The notes under the pieces are model-generated. The model was not told the origin of the DNA, did no database searches, and was given only the letters and a program-made list of their open reading frames with translations. From Acidovorax sp. Root219 (lineage in GTDB: Bacteria > Pseudomonadota > Gammaproteobacteria > Burkholderiales > Burkholderiaceae_C): 64,000 bases of DNA. Each line of letters starts with the position of its first letter. Position 1 is the stretch's first letter. Position numbers and translations under genes: made by a program. Location of the stretch: positions 60,448-124,447 of the forward strand of contig NZ_LMIJ01000019.1 of NCBI RefSeq assembly GCF_001428665.1. Direction: 5' to 3'. Of the stretch, positions 16,800-26,974 are shown piece after piece.

Positions 16800-18554
16800 T
16801 CAGAACGACTCCCAGTCCTCCTCGGCCCCCTGGGCCAGGGCTGGTGAGCGTGCCGGCGCCGCCTTGGCTGGCGCAGCGGCCTTCGTCGCCGGCTTGCTGG
16901 CCGCCTGGGTGATGCGGGGAGCGGTGGACTTTGCTGCGGCTGCGGGCTTGGCCGGCGCTGCGGGCTTGTGCGCCGCACGCATCGGCGGCGCCACGCCGCC
17001 ATAGGCGGCCCCGTTGACCTTGAACACCGAGACCACCTGCGCCAGGTGCTCGGCCTGCTCGCGCAGGCTCTGGGCTGCGGCGGCGCTCTCTTCCACCAAG
17101 GCGGCATTCTGCTGCGTCATCTGATCGAGGTTGCCCACCGCCTGGTTGACCTGGTTGATGCCCAGGCTCTGCTCGGACGATGCGGAGGTGATCTCGCCGA
17201 TCATGTCGGTCACGCTCTGCACCGAGCGCACGATGTCGGTCATGGTGCTGCCTGCATCGGCCACCAGGCGGCTGCCGGTTTCCACCTTTTCCACCGAGGC
17301 GCTGATCAGCGCCTTGATCTCCTTGGCCGCCTCGGCGCTGCGCTGGGCGAGGCTGCGCACCTCGCTGGCCACCACGGCAAAGCCCCGGCCCTGCTCGCCG
17401 GCACGGGCCGCCTCCACTGCCGCATTCAGCGCCAGGATGTTGGTCTGAAAGGCAATGCCATCGATGGTGCCGATGATGTCCGAGATCTTCTTGCTGCTGT
17501 GGTTGATGTCTTCCATGGTGGAGACCACCTGGGTCACCACCGAGCCACCGCGCTCGGCCACGCCCGTGGCGCTGGCGGCCAGGGTGCTGGCCTGGCGGGC
17601 GCTGGTCGCGCTCTGCGCGATGGTGCTGGTGAACTGCTCCATCGCCGCCGCCGTTTCCTGCAGGTTGCTCGACGTCTGCTCGGTGCGTGCCGACAGGTCG
17701 TGGTTGCCGGTGGCGATCTCGGCGCTGGCAATGGCGATGCTGTCGGTGCTCTGGCGCACCTGGTGCACCATGCGCCCGAGCGAATCGCTCATCGCATACT
17801 GCGAGCGCAGCAGGTCGCCGAACTCGTCGCCGCGCGTGACCGAACCCTGCTCGCTCAAATCGCCGGCAGCGATCTTGGCCGCGAGGTCATTGGCCTGCGC
17901 CAGGGGCCGCTGGATATGGCCGATCAGGTAGTAGGCCCCGGCGATGATGGCCAGCAGCAAGGCGCTCACTGCCACGGCGGCGATCTTCACCGTGAGCATA
18001 CGCGAGGCCGCCATCTCGGCCAGCCGGGTCTGGGCGGTCTTTTGCTGCAGCTCCACAAAGTCGCGCAAGGTGGTGAGGTAGGCCGCCACCGCCGGGTTGT
18101 AGGTCTGCTTGACCAGGGTCACGGCTTCCTCCGCCTTGCCATCGGTCTTGAGCTGGCGGGCCTTGCCGCGCAAGTCGATCATGGTTTTGCGGGCGTCGGC
18201 GATCTTGGCCATCTGCGCCTTGTCCGCGTCGGACAGCGCCATGGCTTCGAGCGACTTCTGCACCTCGGTGATCTGCGCCGAGGTGGCGGTGATCACGTCC
18301 TTGAATTCGGCCTCCACCGCCGCATCGCTGCTCACGATGAGCGCCTGCGTGCGGGCCGCATTGGTCTCCGTGAGGCCGGCCCAGCGGATCGCAGCGCCGA
18401 CACGGGTCTGCATTTCACTGGCAACTTCATCGGCCTCGGCCTGCACCTTGGCCGAACGGTAGGCCGAAAAACCCACCACGCCGGCCAGCATGACCACAAT
18501 GAAGATGACGGCGAGCCACAGTTTCTGGGCAATGCGGATGCGTTGGAACATCAT
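16800..18554 (-). CDS. methyl-accepting chemotaxis protein with a C-terminal xWxxF tail
   Basis: Chemoreceptor of 584 residues. It has TM1 (about 11-30), a helical periplasmic sensor of the 4HB_MCP kind (about 31-188), TM2 (about 190-210), HAMP, then a signalling domain whose hairpin tip contains [20 protein letters not shown] and [17 protein letters not shown]. After the signalling helix an Ala/Pro/Lys-rich linker of about 60 residues ends in EEDWESF, resembling the NWETF tail that docks CheR/CheB in major enterobacterial receptors. This suggests it is a high-abundance, methylation-competent receptor. It starts with two consecutive Met codons; either may be used. The ligand is unknown. Confidence 0.94.
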   Translation of the reverse strand: MMFQRIRIAQKLWLAVIFIVVMLAGVVGFSAYRSAKVQAEADEVASEMQTRVGAAIRWAGLTETNAARTQALIVSSDAAVEAEFKDVITATSAQITEVQKSLEAMALSDADKAQMAKIADARKTMIDLRGKARQLKTDGKAEEAVTLVKQTYNPAVAAYLTTLRDFVELQQKTAQTRLAEMAASRMLTVKIAAVAVSALLLAIIAGAYYLIGHIQRPLAQANDLAAKIAAGDLSEQGSVTRGDEFGDLLRSQYAMSDSLGRMVHQVRQSTDSIAIASAEIATGNHDLSARTEQTSSNLQETAAAMEQFTSTIAQSATSARQASTLAASATGVAERGGSVVTQVVSTMEDINHSSKKISDIIGTIDGIAFQTNILALNAAVEAARAGEQGRGFAVVASEVRSLAQRSAEAAKEIKALISASVEKVETGSRLVADAGSTMTDIVRSVQSVTDMIGEITSASSEQSLGINQVNQAVGNLDQMTQQNAALVEESAAAAQSLREQAEHLAQVVSVFKVNGAAYGGVAPPMRAAHKPAAPAKPAAAAKSTAPRITQAASKPATKAAAPAKAAPARSPALAQGAEEDWESF

Positions 18555-18708
18555 GGTCTCCTGTCGTTGTCGATTTTTTCAGGGCCTGCCCGCCACCACC
18601 GGGGCAAAACCCGCGCCTGGCGCCATTGCAGACACTTCTTTACATATGGTGCGCCCGTTCCAGGCTTTCGTCCAATCCGTAGCAACCCGTGGAGTGTTGC
18701 CATGCACC

Positions 18709-18738
18709 AAAAAAGAAGCCACCCGGGTGGGTGGCTTC
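18709..18738 (-). terminator. rho-independent terminator after parC
   Basis: GAAGCCACCC (18715-18724) pairs perfectly with GGGTGGCTTC (18729-18738) across a 4-base loop. On the minus strand it is followed by a run of T (complement of the A run at 18709-18714). It lies 21 bp past the parC stop and before the chemoreceptor start, so it separates the two units. Confidence 0.9.
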
Positions 18739-18759
18739 CTGGCAGTCGGGGGGTGACCG

Positions 18760-21114
18760 CTATTCGACGCGGGTCACCGACGCGGGCTTGAAGCCCAGGT
18801 CCGCCGCCTTGCCCTTGCGCCCGCGCGCGGCCCGGGCATTGTTGAGCGAGCGGATCTCCAGCGTTTCCTCGCGCTCCTTGCCGCCCCGGCCCATGCCTTC
18901 GATGCGGATGCTGCGCGTGTAGGCCGCAGCGCCGGCCAGCGTGTCCTTGGGCTCCAGGTCGATCAGCATCAGGCCGCGCCCGCCATTGGCCATGGTCTTG
19001 AGTTCGCTGATCTCGAAAGTCAGGATGCGCCCGCCAGCCGAGGCGCAGGCCACATGCGTGGCCGACACCAGCGGCTGGCCGCCGGTGCTGCCCGCCGCAT
19101 GCGAGGGTGGGCACACGGTTTCGCCCTCGCCCAGCGTAAGGAAGGCCTTGCCGCCCTTCTGGCGCGAGACCATGTTCTCCACCGAGGCCAGGAAACCATA
19201 GCCCCCCGAGTTGGACAGCAGCAGGCTGGCGCTGGCAGGGCCGGCAAAGTAGTGCAGGAGCTGCGTGCCCGATTCGAGCTCGACCAGCGTGGTCACGGGC
19301 TGGCCGTCACCGCGAGCCCCCGGCAGCACCGACACCGGCACCGAGTACACCCGGCCATTGCTGCCAAAGGCCAGCAAGATGTCGACCGTGCGGCACTCGA
19401 AGGTGCGGTACAGCCCGTCGCCGGCCTTGAAGGCGAAGCTCCCTGCCTCGTGGCCATGGCCGGTGCGCGCGCGCACCCAGCCCTTTTGCGAAACCACCAC
19501 GGTCACCGGCTCATCCACCACCTTGACCTCGGCCACGGCCTTTTTCTCGGCCTGGATCAGCGTGCGGCGGTCATCGGCAAAGGTCTTGGCATCGGCCTCG
19601 ATTTCCTTGACCATCAGGCGGCGCAGCGAGCCGGGGTTGTTCAGGATGTCTTCAAGCTTGCCCTGGCTTTCGCGCAGCTCCTTGAGCTCCTGCTCGATCT
19701 TGATGGCTTCGAGCCGCGCCAGTTGGCGCAGGCGGATTTCCAGGATGTCTTCGGCCTGCCGGTCCGACAGCGCAAAACGCTCGATCAGCGCGGCCTTGGG
19801 GTCCTCTGCCTGGCGGATGATGGCGATCACCTCGTCGATGTTGAGCAGCACGATCTGCCGCCCTTCGAGGATGTGGATGCGGTCCAGCACCTTGCCCAGG
19901 CGGTGCTGCGTGCGGCGGGTGATGGTGCTCTGGCGAAAGGAGATCCACTCCTCCAGCATCAGGCGCAGCGACTTCTGCACCGGCCGGCCATCCAGGCCGA
20001 TCATGGTCAGGTTGATCGGCGACGAAGTCTCCAGGCTGGTGTGGGCCAGGAGCGCAGTGATCAGCTCCTGCTGCGGGGTCTTGCCGGTCTTGGGCTCGAA
20101 CACCAGGCGCACCGGCGCGTCCTTGCTCGACTCGTCGCGCACCACGTCCAGCACGGCCAGCATGCTGGCCTTGAGCTGCGTCTGCTCCAGGCTCAGCGCC
20201 TTTTTGCCGGCCTTGACCTTGGGATTGGTGATCTCCTCGATCTCTTCGAGCACTTTCTGCGAGCTCACGCCCGGCGGCAGCTCGTTGACCACCAGTTGCC
20301 ACTGGCCGCGCGCCATGTCCTCGATCTTCCAGCGCGCGCGCACCTTCAGGCTGCCGCGGCCCGTGCGGTAGGCGTCGGCGATGTCGGAGGCAGCGCTGAT
20401 GATCTGCCCGCCACCGGGGTAGTCGGGGCCGGGCACCAGGGCCAGCAGGTCCTCTGCCGAGAGCGAAGGCGTCTTGATCAGCGCCACGCAGGCGTCGGCG
20501 ATCTCGCGCAGGTTGTGGCTCGGGATCTCGGTGGCCAGGCCCACGGCAATGCCGCTGGCACCGTTGAGCAGCGCGAACGGCAGGCGCGCGGGCAACTGGC
20601 GCGGCTCCTCGGTGCTGCCGTCGTAGTTGGGCATGAAATCGACCGTACCCTCGTCGATCTCGTCGAGCAGCAGGCTGGTGATGCGCGACAGGCGCGCCTC
20701 GGTGTAGCGCATGGCCGCAGCGCCGTCGCCATCGCGGCTGCCGAAGTTGCCCTGGCCATCGATCAGCGGGTAGCGCTGGGCAAAATCCTGCGCCATGCGC
20801 ACCAGCGCATCGTAGGCCGACTGGTCGCCATGCGGATGGAAGCGGCCCAGCACGTCGCCCACCACGCGGGCGCTCTTGACCGGCTTGGCCGCCGTGTTGC
20901 GCGTCGGGCCGCTGTACCCCAGGCCCATGCGGTCCATGGAGTACAGGATGCGCCGCTGCACGGGTTTGAGGCCATCGCACACGTCCGGCAGGGCACGGCC
21001 CTTGACGACCGACAGCGCATATTCGAGGTAGGCCCGCTGGGCGTAGCTGGCCAGGCCCAGGGAATCGCCGCCGTCGTCGGAGGCCGGGAAATCGAGAGTG
21101 GGTTGGTCGCTCAT
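18760..21114 (-). CDS. parC: DNA topoisomerase IV subunit A
   Basis: Breakage-and-rejoining subunit of topoisomerase IV, which unlinks daughter chromosomes. It has 784 residues. The quinolone-resistance region is near the N-terminus ([21 protein letters not shown]); the residues at the usual hotspot read D-Q-S-A-Y-D. The active-site tyrosine is Y137 in [10 protein letters not shown]. The C-terminal part is the beta-pinwheel. Its ATG overlaps the TGA of the lytic transglycosylase gene by 4 bp, and parE lies just upstream of that, so all three are probably one coupled operon. A strong terminator follows. Confidence 0.97.
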   Translation of the reverse strand: MSDQPTLDFPASDDGGDSLGLASYAQRAYLEYALSVVKGRALPDVCDGLKPVQRRILYSMDRMGLGYSGPTRNTAAKPVKSARVVGDVLGRFHPHGDQSAYDALVRMAQDFAQRYPLIDGQGNFGSRDGDGAAAMRYTEARLSRITSLLLDEIDEGTVDFMPNYDGSTEEPRQLPARLPFALLNGASGIAVGLATEIPSHNLREIADACVALIKTPSLSAEDLLALVPGPDYPGGGQIISAASDIADAYRTGRGSLKVRARWKIEDMARGQWQLVVNELPPGVSSQKVLEEIEEITNPKVKAGKKALSLEQTQLKASMLAVLDVVRDESSKDAPVRLVFEPKTGKTPQQELITALLAHTSLETSSPINLTMIGLDGRPVQKSLRLMLEEWISFRQSTITRRTQHRLGKVLDRIHILEGRQIVLLNIDEVIAIIRQAEDPKAALIERFALSDRQAEDILEIRLRQLARLEAIKIEQELKELRESQGKLEDILNNPGSLRRLMVKEIEADAKTFADDRRTLIQAEKKAVAEVKVVDEPVTVVVSQKGWVRARTGHGHEAGSFAFKAGDGLYRTFECRTVDILLAFGSNGRVYSVPVSVLPGARGDGQPVTTLVELESGTQLLHYFAGPASASLLLSNSGGYGFLASVENMVSRQKGGKAFLTLGEGETVCPPSHAAGSTGGQPLVSATHVACASAGGRILTFEISELKTMANGGRGLMLIDLEPKDTLAGAAAYTRSIRIEGMGRGGKEREETLEIRSLNNARAARGRKGKAADLGFKPASVTRVE

Positions 21115-21950
21115 TCGTTCTTGCTGGATTCAGGTTCAGTCATTGCGGGCGTCTGTGCCACGCGGGCGGGCGGCAGGTTGCCCCGGTTCAGGGCGCCGCC
21201 CGAGAGTTCCATGCGCACGCGCCCGGGCACGGCACGCTGGGCCAGCACGGGTGCCGGCGGCTTGAGCTGGGTGTACAGGCCCATCACGGTGCGCACGTAG
21301 TTCTGCGTTTCCTTGTAGGCCGGGATCTGGTTGCCCGCGCGCTGCACCGCCCCTTCGCCCGCGTTGTAAGCGGCCAGCGCCAGGTCCAGGCGGTTGGGAA
21401 ACAGGTCCAGCAGGTGGCGCAGGTAGCGGGTGCCGGTGGGCACGTTCACCGCCGGGTCGGCGAGTTTCTTCTCGACCGAGCGCTTGGCATCGGCTCTCAC
21501 GCCAAAGCGGGTCGCCGTGGCCGGCATCACCTGCATGAGGCCCACAGCCCCCTTGGGCGACACGGCATCGGCATCGAAGCCCGATTCGGTCGCGATCAGC
21601 GCCTGCAGCAACTCGTAGTCCACGGCGTGCTTGGCCGCAGCGGCACGCAGGTGGTGCTTCACACGCTTGTAGTCCGGCGCAATGTCGAAAAAGGCCAGCA
21701 GCCGCGCCCCCGCAGGCGGCAGGGCATAGGGCATGGCCGGCGCATCGCCGGGCGCGTCGCGCGTGGAGTCGAATTCGTTGCCCTTGAAGAACAGCTGGTA
21801 GTTGGCATCCACCTGCTCGGGCGCGAAGTGGGTCACGCCGCGCGCATCGACGAAGGCCCAGAGGTCGGCGTGGGCAGCCGTGTGCGCCAGGCACAGCAGC
21901 AGGCCCGCGCACGCCAGGCGCAGCCGGTCAGATGTCGATCTCGACCGCAT
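21111..21950 (-). CDS. lytic transglycosylase (SLT domain), exported
   Basis: Cleaves peptidoglycan glycan strands in the periplasm. It has 279 residues with a signal peptide at about 1-28 ([19 protein letters not shown]), then a short DUF4124-like N-terminal part ([18 protein letters not shown]). The SLT domain at about 110-230 has the catalytic Glu in [19 protein letters not shown], plus [10 protein letters not shown] and [10 protein letters not shown]. Its start overlaps the end of parE by 23 bp and its stop overlaps parC by 4 bp. That places a cell-wall enzyme between the two topoisomerase IV genes and suggests co-translation. Confidence 0.93.
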   Translation of the reverse strand: MRSRSTSDRLRLACAGLLLCLAHTAAHADLWAFVDARGVTHFAPEQVDANYQLFFKGNEFDSTRDAPGDAPAMPYALPPAGARLLAFFDIAPDYKRVKHHLRAAAAKHAVDYELLQALIATESGFDADAVSPKGAVGLMQVMPATATRFGVRADAKRSVEKKLADPAVNVPTGTRYLRHLLDLFPNRLDLALAAYNAGEGAVQRAGNQIPAYKETQNYVRTVMGLYTQLKPPAPVLAQRAVPGRVRMELSGGALNRGNLPPARVAQTPAMTEPESSKNE

Positions 21951-23910
21951 CGCCGTGCAGCTCCATCAGCTCGCGCCGCGAGGCCGCCTCGCCCTTGCCC
22001 ATGAGCTTGGTGATCAGGCCCTCGGTCGCGGCGAAGTCCGTGCTGCCCAGCTGCACGGGCAGCAGGCGCCGGGTATCGGGGTTGAGGGTGGTCTCCCACA
22101 GCTGCGAGGCATTCATCTCACCCAGACCCTTGAAGCGGCTGATCTGGCACTTCTCGCGGGCCACGCCGTCCTTGGCGCACTTGTCGAGAATGGCGGTGAG
22201 CTCGCCGTCGTCCAGTGCATACATCTTGGCGGCAGGCTTCTTGCCACGGGCCGGCACGTCCACCCGGAACAGCGGGGGGCGCGCCACATAGATATGGCCG
22301 GCGTCGATGAGCTTGGGGAAGTGGCGAAAGAACAGCGTGAGCAGCAGCACCTGGATGTGCGAGCCGTCCACGTCGGCATCCGCCAGGATGCAGATCTTGC
22401 CGTAGCGCAGGCCCGTAAGGTCGGGCGTGTCGTTAGGGCCGTGCGGGTCCACGCCGATGGCCACCGAGATGTCGTGGATTTCGTTGTTGGCAAACAGTCG
22501 GTCGCGCTCCACCTCCCAGGTGTTGAGCACCTTGCCGCGCAACGGCAGCACGGCCTGGCTTTCCTTGTCGCGGCCCATCTTGGCGCTGCCGCCGGCCGAG
22601 TCGCCCTCGACCAGGAAGACCTCGTTGTGGGCCAGGTCGCGGCTTTCGCAGTCGGTGAGCTTGCCGGGCAGCACGGCCACGCCCGAGCCCTTGCGCTTTT
22701 CGACCTTCTGGCCGGCCTTCTGGCGCGTCTGCGCAGCCTTGATGGCCAGTTCGGCCAACTTCTTGCCGTAATCGACGTGCTGGTTGAGCCACAGCTCCAG
22801 CGCCGGGCGCACGAAGCCCGAGACCAGGCGCACGGCGTCGCGCGAGTTCAGGCGCTCCTTGATCTGGCCCTGGAACTGCGGGTCCAGCACCTTGGCACTG
22901 AGCACATAGCTGGCGCGCGCAAACACGTCTTCGGGAAGCAGCTTCACGCCCTTGGGCAGCAGGCTGTGCAGCTCGATGAAGCTCTTGACGGCATTGAACA
23001 GGCCGTCGCGCAGGCCGCTTTCGTGCGTGCCGCCGGCGCTGGTGGGGATCAGGTTGACGTAGCTTTCGCGCACGGGCTGGCCGTCTTCGGTGAAGGCCAC
23101 GCACCAGGATGCGCCCTCGCCTTCGGCAAAGCTTTCGTTGTTGCGGTCGGCAAAGCCTTCGCCCTCGAACAGCGGGATCACCGGTTCGCCGTTGAGCGTC
23201 TGCATCAGGTAGTCGCGCAGGCCGCCCTTGTACTGCCAGGTCTGGGTATCGCGCGTCTTCTCGTTGACCAGGGTCACGGACACGCCGGGCATCAGCACCG
23301 CCTTGCTGCGCAAGAGGTGCGTGAGCTCGCCCATGGGCAGCGCGCTCGATTCGAAATACTTGGCATCGGGCCAGGCGCGCACGGTGGTGCCCTGCTTGCG
23401 CTCTCCGGCTTCCAGCGCGCGGGTCACCAGGGGCTCGACCACGTCGCCGGCCGAAAACACCAGCCGCGCGACCTTGCCTTCGCGGTGGCTGCTCACTTCC
23501 AGGCGGGTGGCCAGCGCGTTGGTCACGCTCACGCCCACACCGTGCAGGCCGCCCGAGAAGCTGTAGGCGCCGCCCTTGCCCTTGTCGAACTTGCCGCCCG
23601 CATGCAGGCGGGTGAACACCAGTTCGATCACCGGGGCGTTCTCTTCGGGGTGCATGCCGAAGGGGATGCCGCGCCCATCGTCCTCAATGCTGACCGAACC
23701 GTCGGTGTGCAGCGTGACCTTGATCTTCTTGCCATGCCCGGCCAGCGCTTCGTCGGCGGCGTTGTCCAGCACCTCCTGGATGATGTGCAGGGGGTTGTCG
23801 GTGCGGGTGTACATGCCCGGGCGCTGCTTGACGGGCTCCAGGCCCTTGAGCACACGGATCGACCCTTCGGAATATTCGCTGGCGGAGACGGAAGACGGTT
23901 TGGCAGACAT
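21928..23910 (-). CDS. parE: DNA topoisomerase IV subunit B
   Basis: ATPase subunit of topoisomerase IV, 660 residues from ATG 23910 (MSAKPSSVSASEYSEGS). The open frame continues far upstream but only as a shadow of the divergent transporter gene. The GHKL ATP site is clear: EVLDNAADEALAGHG, EDDGRGIPFGMHPEENAPV and SGGLHGVGVSVTNAL. The TOPRIM region has FLVEGDSAGGSAKMGRD. It heads the parE-transglycosylase-parC cluster and is divergent from the MFS gene, with 117 bp between them. Confidence 0.97.
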   Translation of the reverse strand: MSAKPSSVSASEYSEGSIRVLKGLEPVKQRPGMYTRTDNPLHIIQEVLDNAADEALAGHGKKIKVTLHTDGSVSIEDDGRGIPFGMHPEENAPVIELVFTRLHAGGKFDKGKGGAYSFSGGLHGVGVSVTNALATRLEVSSHREGKVARLVFSAGDVVEPLVTRALEAGERKQGTTVRAWPDAKYFESSALPMGELTHLLRSKAVLMPGVSVTLVNEKTRDTQTWQYKGGLRDYLMQTLNGEPVIPLFEGEGFADRNNESFAEGEGASWCVAFTEDGQPVRESYVNLIPTSAGGTHESGLRDGLFNAVKSFIELHSLLPKGVKLLPEDVFARASYVLSAKVLDPQFQGQIKERLNSRDAVRLVSGFVRPALELWLNQHVDYGKKLAELAIKAAQTRQKAGQKVEKRKGSGVAVLPGKLTDCESRDLAHNEVFLVEGDSAGGSAKMGRDKESQAVLPLRGKVLNTWEVERDRLFANNEIHDISVAIGVDPHGPNDTPDLTGLRYGKICILADADVDGSHIQVLLLTLFFRHFPKLIDAGHIYVARPPLFRVDVPARGKKPAAKMYALDDGELTAILDKCAKDGVAREKCQISRFKGLGEMNASQLWETTLNPDTRRLLPVQLGSTDFAATEGLITKLMGKGEAASRRELMELHGDAVEIDI

Positions 23911-24027
23911 GCGGCGGATTGTAGTGCGGCGCAGCAAAGACTGGATAAAAATACAGCCCCACCACCCCCAACTGTACTGTTCGGCAGTGTGCGGGCAGAT
24001 TGTGGCCAATCTGGCTACATTCTGCGC

Positions 24028-25245
24028 ATGTCTATGCATCCTCCGAAACTGTCCATGTTCCAGGTGCTCGCGTGCGGCGCGGCCATCGTGACCCTGTCCA
24101 TGGGCATCCGCCACGGCTTTGGCCTGTGGCTGCTGCCCATCACCCAGGACATGGGCTGGACGCGCCAGTCCTTTGCCCTGGCCATCGCCATCCAGAACCT
24201 CTCGTGGGGCCTGATCGGCATCTTCGCCGGCATGGCAGCCGACCGCTTCGGCGCCTTCCGCGTGCTGCTGGCCGGCGCTGCCCTGTATGCGGCCGGCCTG
24301 GCGGGCATGGCCCTGTCGCCCACGCCCACGCTGTTCGCGCTGACGGCCGGGGTACTGATCGGTGCAGCCCAGGCAGGCACCACCTATGCCGTGATCTATG
24401 GCGTGCTGGGCCGCCAGATCGCGCCCGAAAAACGCTCCTGGGCGATGGGGGTGGCGGCAGCGGCCGGCTCCTTCGGCCAGTTCCTCATGGTGCCCATGGA
24501 AGGCTGGCTCATCGCCAACTTCGGCTGGCAGCAGGCGCTGCTGGCGCTGTCGCTGGCGGTGCTGCTCATCATGCCCCTGGCCTTCGGCCTGCGCGAACCG
24601 GGTTTCAAGGGCGCGGCCCCGCCCCAGCGCGACCAGACCGTCGCCCAGGCACTGTTCGAGGCCTTTCGCTACCCCAGCTTCTCGCTGCTGATGGCGGGCT
24701 ACTTCGTCTGCGGCTTCCAGGTGGTGTTCATCGGCGTGCACATGCCCAGCTACCTCAAGGACCACGGCCTGTCGCCCCAGGTGGCCAGCTATGCGCTGGC
24801 GCTGATCGGCCTGTTCAACGTGTTCGGCACCTACATTGCCGGCACCCTGGGCCAGCGCCTGCAAAAACGTTACATCCTGGCCTTCATCTACTTTGCGCGG
24901 GCGATTGCCATTGCGGTGTTCCTGGCGGTGCCGCTGTCGCCGGCCTCGGTGTACATCTTCTCGGCCGTCATGGGCACGCTGTGGCTGTCCACCATTCCGC
25001 CCACCAATGCCACCATTGCCCAGATCTTCGGCGTGCAGCACCTGTCCATGCTCGGCGGCTTCGTGTTCTTCAGCCACCAGATCGGCAGCTTCCTGGGCGT
25101 CTGGCTGGGCGGCTACCTGTACGACGCCACGGGCAGCTACGACATCGTCTGGTACATCGCCATCGCCCTGGGGGTGTTCGCCGCCCTGGTGAACCTGCCG
25201 GTCAAGGAAAGCCCTATCCAGCGCGCAGCCCCCGTGCCGGCATGA
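24028..25245 (+). CDS. MFS transporter
   Basis: Major facilitator superfamily permease of 405 residues with about 12 membrane helices. ATG 24028 begins MSMHPPKLSMFQV, which fits the short cytoplasmic N-terminus. The loop 2-3 signature is AADRFGAFRVLLAG, and the central loop near residue 200 is short. The pattern resembles the oxalate/formate-antiporter-like or monocarboxylate-type bacterial MFS group, but the substrate is not readable. It is followed after about 30 bp by a small membrane protein gene. Confidence 0.9.
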   Translation: MSMHPPKLSMFQVLACGAAIVTLSMGIRHGFGLWLLPITQDMGWTRQSFALAIAIQNLSWGLIGIFAGMAADRFGAFRVLLAGAALYAAGLAGMALSPTPTLFALTAGVLIGAAQAGTTYAVIYGVLGRQIAPEKRSWAMGVAAAAGSFGQFLMVPMEGWLIANFGWQQALLALSLAVLLIMPLAFGLREPGFKGAAPPQRDQTVAQALFEAFRYPSFSLLMAGYFVCGFQVVFIGVHMPSYLKDHGLSPQVASYALALIGLFNVFGTYIAGTLGQRLQKRYILAFIYFARAIAIAVFLAVPLSPASVYIFSAVMGTLWLSTIPPTNATIAQIFGVQHLSMLGGFVFFSHQIGSFLGVWLGGYLYDATGSYDIVWYIAIALGVFAALVNLPVKESPIQRAAPVPA

Positions 25246-25275
25246 TGGCGGCCTGAACCTTTGCACCCGATCACC

Positions 25276-25443
25276 ATGCCAGCCGCCCCCGAACACGCCC
25301 CCCACCGCACCCCGGCCCTGCCGCTGGCGTGGCGGGTGCTGGCCTGGGCCGTGGCCATCCTGGCGTGCCTGGCCGTGTTTGCCATGTACACCGTGCCCGA
25401 GTTCATGGTGATGCTGGCCGACCAGGTGTGGAACTGCTTCTAG
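25276..25443 (+). CDS. small single-span membrane protein, function unknown
   Basis: A 55-residue protein starting MPAAPEHAPHRTP (ATG 25276; a TTG 15 bp upstream is also in frame). Residues about 18-45 form one membrane segment (WRVLAWAVAILACLAVFAMY), followed by a short tail ending VWNCF. Phase with the methyltransferase gene (5 bp later) and third-position G/C bias support coding. I do not recognise a family. It may belong to the transcript of the transporter upstream or the methyltransferase downstream. Confidence 0.65.
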   Translation: MPAAPEHAPHRTPALPLAWRVLAWAVAILACLAVFAMYTVPEFMVMLADQVWNCF

Positions 25444-25448
25444 GGCGC

Positions 25449-26003
25449 ATGCACGGATCTGACAACCCCTCGGACTGGGTGCGCCGCTGGTCGACCCTGA
25501 TAGCACCCCGCAGCACCGTCCTCGACGTGGCCTGCGGTGCCGGGCGCCACCTGCGCTGGCTGCACGGCCTGGGCCACACCGTGGTGGGGGTGGACCGCTC
25601 CCCCGAGGCCGTGGCTGCAGGAGCCCCGCTCGGAGAGATGGTGTGCGCCGACATCGAAAGCGGCCCCTGGCCCTTTGCCGGACGCCAGTTCGGTGCCGTG
25701 GTGGTCACCAATTACCTGTGGCGCCCGCTGTTTCCCACGCTGGTGGCCAGCCTCGCGCCGGGCGGCGTACTGGTCTACGAGACCTTTGCACACGGTAACG
25801 AAACGGTGGGCCGCCCGGCGCGGCCCGAATTCCTGCTGCAGCCGGGCGAATTGCTGGCCGCCTGCAGCGGATTGCGCACCGTGGCCTACGAGGACGGCTT
25901 CCTCGAAGAACCCGCGCGTTTCGTGCAGCGCATCACGGCCATCAGGGAACTTGCGGACGCCGGGGCACCCTCAAGACATCTGCTGGCCAGTGCGGCTAGT
26001 TAG
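25449..26003 (+). CDS. class I SAM-dependent methyltransferase
   Basis: A 184-residue protein with a Rossmann methyltransferase core. Motif I is [15 protein letters not shown] (residues about 24-38), followed by the acidic strand end VVGVDRS and motif-II/III-like [13 protein letters not shown] and [13 protein letters not shown]. It is related to the small TehB-like methyltransferases. The substrate is unknown. It follows the small membrane protein gene after 5 bp and precedes dapA by 32 bp, so all may be one transcript. Confidence 0.88.
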   Translation: MHGSDNPSDWVRRWSTLIAPRSTVLDVACGAGRHLRWLHGLGHTVVGVDRSPEAVAAGAPLGEMVCADIESGPWPFAGRQFGAVVVTNYLWRPLFPTLVASLAPGGVLVYETFAHGNETVGRPARPEFLLQPGELLAACSGLRTVAYEDGFLEEPARFVQRITAIRELADAGAPSRHLLASAAS

Positions 26004-26035
26004 AATGCTCTTTTATCCCGTTCACCACTGCGGAC

Positions 26036-26932
26036 ATGACATCTTCCTTAGTGCCACTCACTGGCAGCATCGTCGCCCTCGTCACCCCCTTGCATGAGGA
26101 CGGTAGCGTCGACTACGCCGCGCTGCGCAAACTGATCGACTGGCACATCGCCGAAGGCACCGATTGCATCGGCGTTGTGGGCACCACGGGCGAATCGCCC
26201 ACGGTGAACGTTGAAGAGCACTGCGAGATCATCCGCGTGTCGGTGGAGCAGGCCGCCAAGCGCGTGCCCATCATGGCCGGCTGCGGCGCCAACTCCACGG
26301 CCGAGGCCATCGAGCTGGCCCGCTTTGCCAAGAAGGTGGGCGCCGACACGCAGCTGCAGGTCGTGCCCTACTACAACAAGCCCACGCAAGAGGGCCAGTA
26401 CCAGCATTTCAAGGCCATCGCCGAGGCCGTGGGCGACCTGCCCACCATTCTGTACAACGTGCCCGGCCGCTCCGTGGCCGACATGCAGCACGACACCGTG
26501 CTGCGCCTGGCCCAGGTGCCCGGCATCATCGGCATCAAGGAGGCCACGGGCAATATCGAGCGCGCACAGTGGCTGATCCGCGAAGCCCCCAAGGGTTTCG
26601 GCATCTACTCGGGCGATGACCCGACCGCCGTGGCCCTGATGCTGTGCGGCGGCCACGGCAACGTGAGCGTGACGGCCAACGTGGCCCCGCGCCTGATGCA
26701 CGAGCTGTGCGTGGCGGCGATTGCCGGCAACGTGCAGCGCGCCATGGAAATCCAGTTCCAGCTGATGCCCGTGCACAAGCAGCTCTTCGTCGAAGCCAAC
26801 CCCATTCCCGTGAAGTGGGCCGTGGCCCGCATGGGCCTGTGCGGTGGCACACTGCGCCTGCCCATGACACCGCTGAGCCAGGGCAACGAAGCCGTGGTCG
26901 AGGCGGCACTGCGCTCCGCCAGCCTGATTTAA
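26036..26932 (+). CDS. dapA: 4-hydroxy-tetrahydrodipicolinate synthase
   Basis: First committed step of lysine and meso-diaminopimelate synthesis: pyruvate plus aspartate semialdehyde, through a Schiff base. It has 298 residues, the normal size. The Schiff-base lysine is K168 in [11 protein letters not shown] and the catalytic tyrosine is Y140 in TILYNVPGR. The GTTGES loop binds pyruvate. Cytoplasmic. It is followed by bamC after 42 bp; dapA-bamC (nlpB) adjacency is conserved in many proteobacteria. Confidence 0.97.
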   Translation: MTSSLVPLTGSIVALVTPLHEDGSVDYAALRKLIDWHIAEGTDCIGVVGTTGESPTVNVEEHCEIIRVSVEQAAKRVPIMAGCGANSTAEAIELARFAKKVGADTQLQVVPYYNKPTQEGQYQHFKAIAEAVGDLPTILYNVPGRSVADMQHDTVLRLAQVPGIIGIKEATGNIERAQWLIREAPKGFGIYSGDDPTAVALMLCGGHGNVSVTANVAPRLMHELCVAAIAGNVQRAMEIQFQLMPVHKQLFVEANPIPVKWAVARMGLCGGTLRLPMTPLSQGNEAVVEAALRSASLI

Positions 26933-26974
26933 CCCTGGCTGCGCCTGTACCAAGAACACTCCGAGGATATTCGC

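Noticed and set aside
21802..24027. N-terminal extension of the MFS frame over parE
   Set aside because: The transporter begins at 24028; upstream is antisense to parE.
23911..25506. N-terminal extension of the parE frame over the MFS gene
   Set aside because: The family N-terminus begins at 23910 and the extension is antisense to the transporter.
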